Shown piece after piece: positions 38,701-47,871 of a stretch of DNA of 64,000 nt; within the stretch, counting starts at the first letter, position 1; every line of letters begins with the position of its first letter. Source of the DNA: Phoronis australis. Its lineage: Eukaryota; Phoronida; Phoronidae. The notes under the pieces were generated by a model. It saw nothing but the letters and a program-made list of their open reading frames with translations, searched no databases and was not told where the DNA came from. The translations under genes and the position numbers were made by a program. The stretch is from NCBI GenBank assembly GCA_002633005.1, contig NMRA01000410.1, forward strand, positions 89,977-153,976. The letters are read 5' to 3'.

Positions 38701-41700
38701 CGCAAGTTCCTCTTCGTAACAGAAAACAAGTCGTGGTATAGAAAGATTTTAAGATCGTTTCTGGGAGAGTAAAAGGCCCAATTGCATTTTTGTTTATTAC
38801 TAGCAACTATGAATCTTGCATTATGAACAATGATGCATACTACTTTAGAGTAAGGATAACAGCTTCAGTTAGCTTCACACTAAAATGTATCACAAGGCTT
38901 GTATTTTTCTTACATTTGCATGATAGCTGGCAGTTGTCAAAGCAAATTCGAATAATCAATACTCAGGCATAAAAAGAACATGTAGTTTACCTCGGGTAAG
39001 GCTAGCGTGTTCTTGCAAACTTCTTGTGAAGCATACTGAAAACGATCATCCATTGTCAGGTTCTTCTTGTAATCCCATAGCACCTGAAAACCAAAAAGTA
39101 TAAATAATCATCGATGGCAAGTGGAATACTCAGGATATCAGGGCTCGACATAACGAGCTGCAGGTCGCATTTGCGACCTGAAATTTGGAAATGCGAGCTG
39201 AGATTTTTGTCAGCTCGTATAAAGTCGCAAAATGCGACCTGGAATTTCCAACGAATGCGAGCTGAGTTTTTACACTTCTCAACAGATACCTGGCAAATAC
39301 AAAGCAGCTCTTGTTAATCCGACCGTTATTTGGTNTTTGTGCGTCGACGACGCACATTTCTTATTGGGAAAGCCAGATTTTCAAAAATTAATCGCTCGGA
39401 CCATTTGAGTCTCATTTACCTGCAATTATACTGCTATTAAATGACCGAGCCAGCATTGTTGATACTACGACCGCTCATCGAAATAATGTACACCCACGAA
39501 ATTCGGACACTAGCGGAAACCCAAATTTGGAGGGCCGCCAAATTCGGACACCACAAAATGATATTTCGCGAGATTCGTCCAAGAATGAATTTTTTCTATT
39601 GGAATTAATTTTCAGTGTCCGAAAATCACGCGACTTTACCGTATTTTTCTTACATTTGCATGATAGCAGGCAGTTGTCAAAGCAAATTCGAATAATCAAT
39701 ACTCAGACATAAAAAGAAAATGTAGTTTACCTCGGGTAAGGCTAGCGTGTTCTTGCAAACTTCTTGTGAAGCATACTGAAAACGATCATCCATTGTCAGG
39801 TTCTTCTTGTAATCCCATAGCACCTGAAAAACCAAAAATATAAATAATCATCGATGACAAGTGGAATACTCAGGATATGCATTGACACTGGGCACTTTAC
39901 AAATGTGAGTGACAACATTGGTGGCAATGGAGAAAAATGTAGTAATTTGACTTGTGCATAGTTTTGACTATTAACTCCAAAGCGCTAAAGTTTCATAAGT
40001 AGTTTGTAAATATAACCACACCTTCTCGTCTAATACTGTAATTAACCAGCAGACAATTCTGACCACCCAAACTGAATATTCTTAGTGTCAGTCAACCAGA
40101 TGCATTGATTTTAGAAAGCTGTGCATACTTTCCCTTTTACAGAACCCTCGATGCCTCAATTTTGGGGCCACATTTGAAGAGGATTCACATTCACAAGGCA
40201 CAAGTATCTTTCCTCTATAGTGAGCGAGGGCACTGACTTTACAAGGGCAAATGCACCCCATACAAAATCCAACACCTTAACCCTAGTACGGTCATACTCA
40301 CATTCTGACAGCTGTCACCAATTTCATCATACGTCTGAAAGAAAATAAGAATTCAAGTTAATCCAGAAACACATGGAAATCTAAATTAATTTATGAATAT
40401 AATTTTGCAACCATTTACATAAAGCAGGATTCTACATTAAGCAAGGTGATAATTATGAGAGAGCCTGGACCCAAAGATATTTGAACATAAACATAAATCT
40501 AGACAATCATTGTTTTTCACCAATCATAATCCGGTCATATCCAGTTGTAAAGTGTACCTCCTAGATGCGGAAATTTTATAAATTACCTAAAACTTTTGTG
40601 AGCATGAAATGGAACTTTCAATCCGATATTGGATTATTTACTGCAACACAGAACGGCGGTGACCTCTTTAGTGATAAGTAGCAGCTAGACAAAGTTTGAA
40701 ACATGTAAGCTAGCCTATACTAGTCCATTCCCACATCGTAGGTTATTCATTTGTTTTCAGCTTGTTTCCACACACTTAACAGATTAAAGCAACATCTATA
40801 AGGGTCGATATCTTTCTAAAAAATTACATGCTTACAGGAGAATTTATACAGTAAAATCTCACTAATTTAGGACTCCATATGGCTGACAAGTGAAATTCTA
40901 TCATTTTTCCATTCAACATATGCAGCATGAATGCTTGTTCATGGTCAAGTTTAGTAATACAGCTGCATAACCACAAACAAAGTTTTAAAAACTGTGACCA
41001 CTCACAACAATGTTAGAAGACCCTGAAAATGACAAAAGACAATATTGACAATTAATTTTCTCCACAATTGGTGACTCTTACCATATCTTTCGAAGCCTGA
41101 AGATGCGGATCTTTGAGCTTCTAAAAATTTTATTTTAACAGCATGTACCGGTACATAATTCTATGAGTTTTAGCAAAACACAGGATCACCATAAACAACA
41201 TGATCTGTGTTGCTTGCAATACACAGGATTTTAAAAACTGTGAATAAGGAATCCTAATTTTACACAATTACAAAACATGCGAACGAATTTCTTTTCTGAA
41301 GAACTAAATTTCCAGCATCAAGCTAAATGATTTACTCAAGTTAATTTTCATTTGACTAATTACTGCTATACATGGCTTTCCAAAATTTGAAAACTACAAC
41401 CTGCATAAATTGAAATCCGATGCATAACACAATAATAAGAGATAAGGTATACGGGCGGACAAGGGACAAACTATAAGTCACACAAGTACAGAACATCAGC
41501 ATCCAGTTGATATTATCTGGGGGAACAATATATGGTGGACTGCACAAAAGAACATGCTTGAAGGTTATTTGCATTAAGAAGCAGAACAAATGAGATGAAG
41601 GAGCATATCCCAGTAATCTGACACAATTAATAACGAATACGGTGAGCAAATGTCTGGAGGCACTAATTTAAACAAAGAACAGAGTTTAGCTTACCAAATG

Positions 41701-44389
41701 CATTCAGGAGAATGAGAAACGATGAATACATTAATAATTTTCATGGATTATCAAGATTAAAACTGTGATTAGGCCAAAAAAGCAAAATTAACTTAAATGA
41801 GACCTGTGCACAGATTAAAAAAAAAAAAACGCTGAACCGCATCATCAATCTCGGCCGAGGGCTCGTGTTTGTTTAACAGCTGCACAATGGCATATAATAA
41901 GCAAGATTTGAAACGCTGTGATTTGCTGAAATTTCTTTTTTGAAAAAGCAAACAACTAAAACTATACAGTACCACTGACTCGATTTTCTAAATTGCAGAG
42001 CAGAACCAACTATGCTTTTCTGGAATTATACTAAGTAATCTATATTCATGAATCTATCATACAGAGGTTGTCATCAAGTTGTCAACACAGCTACCAGCAT
42101 GATTTACTTCTCCACATGCAAAAAATTCACAGCTGGCCCCGCTGTTTTTGCTAATGAGAAAGATCTTGATCAATTTCGAACACATGGGTATGTTCGATTA
42201 TGGCCAAGAATACCTTGAGCACAGTTGCTAAAGCCAGTTATGCTCCAAGTACAGAAATCGACTTAAATTCAAACACTATAACTGAAAGTCTTCCTCTGTG
42301 ACTTAGAATACCAATTTCGTAAAGACTGTAAGGTCAGTCTCAAAATCATGCGCGAGAACCTCATCTGGAAAGCCAATGAAACTTAGCTTTAAAACGAAAT
42401 GAGCAGTGGCCGGGTGGCCCTTTCATGAATTTGCAGTAAGAATGCTCGCGATGACTTCCTAAAGTCACTTTGAGGTTGTAATATGTAATAAGATCATTTC
42501 TAAAATCTACTGGAGTATTTGTAGCAACCTCTAGCCTACTAGTACAATGGTGGTGTGGATAAGAATACAGACAACATATCCAGTAGTAACAAACTATAAC
42601 TGAAGTGAACACCAATTGACTGAAAACATCAGTTGTAATAAGCAACGTGTCACCCACTCTACTGTGTCATATGGGCGAAACTGATCACAGCTGTGCTAAG
42701 CACTAATCTAAGACCCTTGCATTTTTAACAGTGATAGATTTTTGACTGCAAAAGCAGCTGTATGTTTTCACTTTGAGGTAAAAATACAGTGATGAAAGTT
42801 CTTACTTTCTTCAGCAACTCTCCTAGATTTTGCACGCCTTCAATGACAAATGTTTGTGCATTTGAAATGAGACAGATTTCTTGAAGAATAACCACCACAC
42901 TTTTGAGTTCTAAATCATTTAACTTTGAATGCCATTGATAAGAACGCCCACATAGGTCAACTGATGTAGTCCAACAGTTGACCAACCAGAGCGTTTTATG
43001 TGGTCAACCAGAACGCACTAATTGGGTACTCCTATAAGTTATGATAGAAAATATGATGTGGCTTAACAAATTTCTTAGATTTGTGCAAGTTATGTGCTGT
43101 ACTACATTTGCAAATTATTGCACATACTGTATTTTCGGTGCGTTCAATGCTTTTCCTCTTAAAAGTATCAACGAGGAGTGGTAACCTTGATTACCTTACT
43201 AGTACCCAAACAGCTGGTAAGCATGTAATAGAATACTTAAATGAATTACATTACGATTAATAAAACAAAGAAGTATCCGTCAAACTATTGGTCAGGAATA
43301 ATTAGGGCTCAATTTGACAGACCGCAGGTTGCCTACGTGACCTAAGATTTTGTTTGATAACCTTGTAAAAATTTCACGTCGCCGGAATGGCCCAATCATG
43401 TCCGTCTGCCCCACGAGGTGGGCTTACACGCATGATATAGGGCCCAAAAGGGGAAATGGACCTTCAAAAAGCATGTGGGGCATGGTGCATATTCGCAAGG
43501 TTTATAAGCTTTTCACTTCAGGTATTTCGTTTATTTCATTTTCGGCTCTTGCCAACAAGGTTTGACGACTTCTGTTCCTGTTTGACGATTTGGGAAATTT
43601 GCCAGTTGGCAAGTTACCCAATGCTGCATCAGAGAGGGCAGTGTTCAGGTTGGCCAACTACCGAACCCATGGGTGACATTATCGCCTATGGTCATAAAAA
43701 AGATGACACCCATACCATACTTCAAATACAAATCAACAAATTCAAAACTGATGAAACAGGAGTAGGGCTTCTCTTTGTATCATGCAAACAGGGAAAAACA
43801 ATGCTAATGGCAAGTATAGAACTTGAGAATAACAACATTTATCACTTGAATAAGGTAAAATTTAATCAGCGCATCTGACTGAGAAGAATTTTTGACGAAA
43901 CAGTCAACTTCTCAAATAGCTACTTACTTCTGGATCATTCTGTAAACAGTCAAGAACTGCAAAATTATTAGATTTAACTTTTGAACAAAACTTTGCAACT
44001 GCATGCACACAACTTGGATGATCGGAGATCCTGAACTTGGCTGGGCTAACAGGTGGAGGAGCTCGGTTACCACCTTGATTGCTAAAACTGGGATTTTTTT
44101 TCCGTACAAGCGGTTCTCCAGGAGGCAATTTCGGTCCCTCTGCAAACTTGAGGTTCGCCGACTGTGCTTGTGGATTCTCGGACTTGTCTGCCTTGTTTGG
44201 ATTGCTCAGTACTTTCTGCGGTTGATTCCCAGGAATTCTGTTACCTATTCTGGATTTGTCGTCAACAGACTCGCCCCCTCCGTTTATGCCACCGTTTTTC
44301 TGTGCCTCAACTGTATTTGGAATGAACAAGTTAAATAAAATTCCAAAAAATATGCAGTGAACATAAAAGACACGTCGCTTAGAAGCCAT
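17701..44389 (-). CDS. GLG1: Golgi apparatus protein 1 (ESL-1 / MG-160 / CFR-1)
   Basis: 24 coding exons resolved, each bounded by AG/GT and joining in frame (5' to 3'): 43928-44389, 40302-40334, 39731-39823 (second copy 38991-39083), 37547-37762, 36674-36919, 35550-35739, 34679-34911, 34016-34134, 32620-32721, 32107-32251, 31706-31855, 30910-31059, 29415-29525, 28734-28831, 28036-28150, 26635-26736, 26199-26270, 24645-24710, 23809-24099, 22268-22369, 21055-21177, 18973-19093, 18283-18389, 17701-17865. Total about 1203 aa with one copy of exon 3, against roughly 1180-1200 for human GLG1. The start at 44389 (AAGATGG context) gives a signal peptide (MASKRRVFYVHCIFFGILFN...; likely cleavage after VEA at residue 29), then a Gly/Asn/Pro-rich linker of about 100 residues. 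A long series of ~60-aa cysteine-rich GLG1 repeats follows, e.g. RPLYYACREDRELFCKD and HLYDACSVDLKNYCADI. A membrane span (FLGLVFAVIAVVLIIGLFC, about 1171-1189) and a short basic tail beginning GRVTKR end the protein. The family is a type I Golgi sialoglycoprotein that binds FGFs, E-selectin and latent TGF-beta. Everything matches a functional gene; only exon 3 duplication is odd. Confidence 0.95.
21791..22192. repeat. Minisatellite, 7 units of ~57-59 bp, in a GLG1 intron
   Basis: Seven head-to-tail units share the core ACAGTACAGGCCCA...TTACTTATAGATGAGTCC, each followed by CC(C/A)(T/G)TCT. Units 4 and 6 form a distinct type (TTCTTCTAGAATACAGGTCCA, TTATCTATAGATG) alternating with the common type at units 3, 5 and 7. 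This indicates a two-unit duplication step. The array ends about 75 bp before the minus-strand exon 22268-22369. Confidence 0.9.
23077..23770. repeat. Dispersed ~50-bp repeat copies in a GLG1 intron
   Basis: The phrase AGTCTGTGATGTATTATAGTG followed by TACATGTCTGNNAACATGT occurs twice in tandem at about 23080-23170. Two further copies lie at about 23693-23768, immediately before the minus-strand exon 23809-24099. The intervening ~500 bp is unrelated. Confidence 0.7.
27120..27440. repeat. Purine-rich imperfect minisatellite in a GLG1 intron
   Basis: The plus strand is dominated by G and A, with irregular repeats of GAACACTGGAAGGGGAGGAGA and variants. The purine/pyrimidine asymmetry means the GLG1 pre-mRNA carries a long C/U-rich tract here. 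Open frames rich in Ser and Pro on the minus strand are by-products of this composition. Confidence 0.75.
27641..27835. repeat. Tandem repeat, three ~64-bp units, in a GLG1 intron
   Basis: Three consecutive units follow the pattern (T/C)ATGAAATACGACTTCAAATTG, then TTACCAAGACAGAGTGCCTCATCA, then CGGAGCACAGTGT. A shorter fragment of the unit recurs at about 27915-27957 (GTACCTCATTCCACAGCACAGT). Confidence 0.75.
31076..31232. repeat. Minisatellite, five 31-bp units, in a GLG1 intron
   Basis: The unit AAAGGAAAGAGATCAACAGT followed by TTGCAGTGAAT repeats with exact 31-bp spacing (starts 31076, 31107, 31138, 31169, 31200). The last unit diverges (AAAGGCAAATGTTC). It starts only ~17 bp outside the minus-strand exon 30910-31059, directly upstream of its acceptor. 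It therefore occupies the branch-point/polypyrimidine side of the intron. Confidence 0.9.
39139..39334. mobile_element. Transposon end with CAGGGCTCGACA terminus
   Basis: Sequence starting CAGGGCTCGACATAACG abuts GLG1 intron sequence at 39138. It contains alternating subterminal words GCGACCTG and GCGAGCTGAG in direct and inverted orientation, typical of hAT-like element ends. It runs into the n at 39335, so the other end and the target duplication are missing. Confidence 0.5.
39336..39641 (-). mobile_element. End of a Tc1/mariner-like element (CGGTAAAGTCGCG terminus)
   Basis: Read on the minus strand it starts at 39641 with CGGTAAAGTCGCGTGATTTT, next to a TA dinucleotide. It matches 46807-47106 on the plus strand base for base over most of ~300 bp. 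The copy at 46807 is also preceded by TA. Identical termini beside TA in two unrelated places support TA-targeting insertion. Both copies end at a palindrome (GTGCGTCG/CGACGCAC) where the assembly has n. No transposase is seen in the visible part. Confidence 0.65.
40849..41095. mobile_element. CAGTAAAATCTC MITE copy in GLG1 intron 1-3 region
   Basis: Begins at 40849 with CAGTAAAATCTCACTAATTT after a TA. It continues through words shared with other copies (GGCTGACAAGTGAAATTCTAT, CAACATATGCAGCA, TTTTCTCCACAATTGGTGA). The right end is eroded, so its limit is approximate. Confidence 0.55.
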
Positions 44390-45029
44390 CTTGGAATTGA
44401 CCACTCAATGATGACCGGTCGCAACTGTCATAAAAAATATACGTGTGGCAATACTGTTGTAGTCGTACCCTCTTACCTAAGTATTAAACAAAGTCTCGTT
44501 GATTATGATGGCACATCAAGAAGTTTCATTTGACTTTAGATTCATGTTAAACCATAAATTTGTTTATGAAAAAGTGAAAGAGAAAAGCGCCACCTGGCGC
44601 CCACTTACAAGAGAAGAGAGATCGAAGTGAGTGGAGAAGTTGTGTTGAACAGTGTGCTGCTGCTTTGGTGACCCTCGTATCTTTTGTTGTGTGATTGATA
44701 ATTTGACGGAAGACTAGGTTACTTAATGTTTCCTAGCGCATTGGTTCATTTTTAGAGCAAACGTTGGTTTTGGATATGCTTTACAGTCCGACTCCAAAGT
44801 CAAAGCAACTTGAAATTGGTGTTGTTGCTGCAGTGTACGTGAACTTGGAATCTTGCTTAATCTCAAGATTAAGCGGAAGTGAGTGTTGCGTGAACTTGGA
44901 ATACGTGAGGCAACTTCACAAGTTCAGTCAAATGATTACGTTCATGTTCATAAAAATTTGCACTGCACTAAATCAAGTTACATTTGAATAAAATAATGTC
45001 AATTTTAACCAACTTTTTCAACTACGGGC
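44390..45029. promoter_or_regulatory. GLG1 upstream region (promoter and 5' UTR expected)
   Basis: GLG1 starts at 44389 on the minus strand, so its promoter should lie here. No TATA box or initiator could be placed with confidence. At 44840-44905 there is an imperfect palindrome around CTTAATCTCAAGATTAAG, plus GAACTTGGAAT words. The same words recur many times in the repeats at 45030-46806 and 53135-54950, so they belong to that repeat family rather than to a promoter. Confidence 0.35.
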
Positions 45030-46806
45030 GATCAGTTTCACCAAACAATAATCGATTTAGCCATTCACATATTCCTCCGGTTCAGCGACACAAGTTACGG
45101 TAAAGGAGAAAATGGTTGATCGCGAGGCCAATTATTAAAAAAATTCTTTTCGCCGAACAAAAATTTCACCTTTTTGCCTTAAAGAATCACCGCATACGCA
45201 ATCTTGATCGAGATTAAGCAGGATTCCAAGTTCACGCTCAGCATTGTGACTGTTGTGTGACCTTAGAATCTAAACTGTGCCACACTGCCACCGTGTTTAC
45301 TTAGCAGTAGAAACAGTGATACTTCCACAGCACCTTCATATGCTGTAAGCTTTTCAACAAATTATGCCTCGCACTGATTAAAACCATCAAAATATGTTGC
45401 TATAAGGACCTTTTGCGCAGAGAGAGACACCAGGAGGGTGTGGATGTCTTTAATTCTTTCCAGCTCAAACAAATATTCATGTAATCGAACTTGTTTTCGA
45501 CCAGTCCTTCGTTCAGTTGCCCAAATCGGCAACTGGTCATTTTTCCACTACTCGTGCTAGGAGATATAAAGGCCCTATGAGAGCATCACCATCTCCTAAG
45601 GCCTACTCCTAAGTAGAGACAGTGGCACTGTCTACTTGGTATCCTGCTTAATCTCAAGGTTGCGTTTCATTAACGTGATTATTTGAGTGAACTTGCCAAG
45701 TTTCCTTGTGTATTCCAAGTTAACGTATACACAATCTTGAGCTTAAGCAGAATTCCAAGCTCGTGCACAGCATTCCTTTCTGGTTAGTGCTACCTCGATC
45801 CGCAGTCTCAGATTCTAAAAATGCAACACTCAAAGAAACATACTGATTGTTCTTTGCTTGCCTGAATCACTGTTTTCTGTTCGTCTTTATTTTCATCGTG
45901 CAAAAACCAAAACAGGTGTTTTGCATCAGAATGACCTTTGTTGGACGAAGCCTTTGTTGGACGAAGTCCCTAACGGCCTAAGTCTGAGCAGTATAGTCCG
46001 GACCCTAAAATTGAGGAGAACTCATGTAGCCCTCAGCCTACGAGATCGAGGGACAGACTATTTTTTGTGATTTGCAATATTCAAGTCAGGCCATAAAAAT
46101 GGTGTGCAGCAAAAAATTTTTATGCGCCCACATATAAATATGTGGGCGCATAATGCCGTCATCTTTGTACATCCTTCTGTCCGTCCGTCCAGCGCCCGCT
46201 GCTCTATCTCTAAAACACTTTGACGTATGTTCATGTAATTTTGTACATATGATCCTATCATGGATGGGACAGTATGAGCGAACTTTTGGACGGCTCCGAC
46301 TACCGGTGTGCCCCCTAGTGGCAATTTTAGTTTTTTATGCTTACCTCTATAACTTCAAAGGTCTTCAACGTATTTTCATAAAATGTGGCATGTAGGCATC
46401 TATTAGTGAGGTGATGCTATCTTATCGTTTTCAGATAGATTCGACGTAATTTGCGCCACCTAGTCGCCATTTTTACTGTTTTCGAATATGTTTTTAGGCA
46501 TCCACTCCTCTATCAACAAAACCACTCCAAGGAATGGATGATTGTGGAAATTGGCATGTATGTTCTTACTATGAAGAGGACAGCTGATGATGATTTTTGT
46601 GACAATTTCGACGACTTTGGCGCCTCCTAGTGGCAGTTTTGTTTTTTTGCGCCCATGGCTGTATCTCCTAAACTGTTAGCAGGATCTTTACTAAATTCAA
46701 CAAGTGTATTTATGTGATGTTGACAATAGATGACGACAACTTTCGGACGGATCTGACTACCGGTGTGCCCCGTAGTGGCAATTTTAGTTTTTTACGTTTG
46801 CCTCTA
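45030..46806. repeat. ~1.77-kb interspersed repeat, copy 1
   Basis: Collinear and in the same orientation with 53135-54950. Shared landmarks include CACCAAACAATAATC, AAATGGTTGATCGCGAGGCC, CGACCAGTCCTTCGTTCAGT, AAGTAGAGACAGTGGCACTG, GACGAAGTCCCTAACGGCCT and GATCGAGG. Near 46120 there is a perfect hairpin, then GTCCGTCC repeats, then the start of the A-B-C monomer array. It is cut off at TA 46805-46806 by a mariner-like insertion. Recurrent forward and reverse copies of ~30-bp words (CTTGAGATTAAGCAG, GGATTCCAAGTTCACGC) lie in its first half. No coding potential was seen. Confidence 0.85.
46120..46153. repeat. Perfect 16-bp-arm hairpin
   Basis: TTATGCGCCCACATAT (46120-46135) pairs exactly with 46138-46153 across a 2-base AA loop. 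The second copy of the repeat has the same hairpin at about 54236-54268 with a TT loop and one substitution in each arm, at different stem positions, so its stem is slightly less perfect. It marks the junction between the left part of the repeat and the GTCCGTCC/monomer part. Confidence 0.85.
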
Positions 46807-47106
46807 CGGTAAAGTCGCGTGATTTTCGGACATTGAAAATTAATTCCGATAGAAAAAATTCATTCTTGGACGAATCTCGCGAAATATCATTTTGTGGTGT
46901 TCGAGTTTGGCGGACCTCCAAATTTGGGTTTCCGCTAGTGTCCGAATTTCGTGGGTGTACATTATTTCGATGAGCGGTCGTAGTTTCAACAATGCTGGCT
47001 CGGTCATTTGATAACAGTATAATTGCAGGTAAATGAGACTCAAATGGTCTGAGCGATTAATTTTTGAAAATCTGGCTTTCCCAATAAGAAATGTGCGTCG
47101 CCGACG
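46807..47106 (+). mobile_element. End of a Tc1/mariner-like element running into the gap
   Basis: Starts CGGTAAAGTCGCGTGATTTT directly after TA at 46805-46806 and interrupts an A-type monomer of the array. It matches the element end at 39336-39641 in reverse orientation. The visible part stops in the palindrome GTGCGTCGCCGACG exactly where the n-run begins. The far end is not seen. Confidence 0.65.
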
Positions 47107-47871
47107 NNNNNNNNNNNNNNNNNNNNNNNNNNNNNNNNNNNNNNNNNNNNNNNNNNNNNNNNNNNNNNNNNNNNNNNNNNNNNNNNNNNNNNNNNNNNNN
47201 NNNNNNNNNNNNNNNNNNNNNNNNNNNNNNNNNNNNNNNNNNNNNNNNNNNNNNNNNNNNNNNNNNNNNNNNNNNNNNNNNNNNNNNNNNNNNNNNNNNN
47301 NNNNNNNNNNNNNNNNNNNNNNNNNNNNNNNNNNNNNNNNNNNNNNNNNNNNNNNNNNNNNNNNNNNNNNNNNNNNNNNNNNNNNNNNNNNNNNNNNNNN
47401 NNNNNNNNNNNNNNNNNNNNNNNNNNNNNNNNNNNNNNNNNNNNNNNNNNNNNNNNNNNNNNNNNNNNNNNNNNNNNNNNNNNNNNNNNNNNNNNNNNNN
47501 NNNNNNNNNNNNNNNNNNNNNNNNNNNNNNNNNNNNNNNNNNNNNNNNNNNNNNNNNNNNNNNNNNNNNNNNNNNNNNNNNNNNNNNNNNNNNNNNNNNN
47601 NNNNNNNNNNNNNNNNNNNNNNNNNNNNNNNNNNNNNNNNNNNNNNNNNNNNNNNNNNNNNNNNNNNNNNNNNNNNNNNNNNNNNNNNNNNNNNNNNNNN
47701 NNNNNNNNNNNNNNNNNNNNNNNNNNNNNNNNNNNNNNNNNNNNNNNNNNNNNNNNNNNNNNNNNNNNNNNNNNNNNNNNNNNNNNNNNNNNNNNNNNNN
47801 NNNNNNNNNNNNNNNNNNNNNNNNNNNNNNNNNNNNNNNNNNNNNNNNNNNNNNNNNNNNNNNNNNNNNNN
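47107..47871. other. Assembly gap (765 n)
   Basis: A run of n with no sequence. It lies between a transposon palindrome and a GC-rich tandem block, both of which are hard to assemble. Open frames drawn across it are meaningless. Confidence 0.98.

Larger units (their letters stand above)
38901..39878. repeat. 238-bp direct duplication carrying GLG1 exon 3, with transposon ends between
   Basis: The segment 38901-39138 is repeated at 39641-39878 with the same length and only a handful of differences, all intronic. The 93-bp exon inside (38991-39083 and 39731-39823) is identical in both. Between them, 39139-39640, lie two different transposon ends meeting at the single n at 39335. The likely explanation is that two haplotype contigs, each with its own insertion near exon 3, were joined end to end. 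A real tandem exon duplication would keep the reading frame (93 = 31 codons) and cannot be excluded. Confidence 0.85.

Noticed and set aside
43306-43400. TTAGGGCTCAATTTGACAGA resembling the CAGGGCTCG transposon end
   Set aside because: Only a loose match to 39139 and no opposite end; too weak to annotate.
43456-43878. 140-codon plus-strand frame next to GLG1 exon 1
   Set aside because: Antisense side of GLG1 intron 1, no recognisable domain, no splice context.
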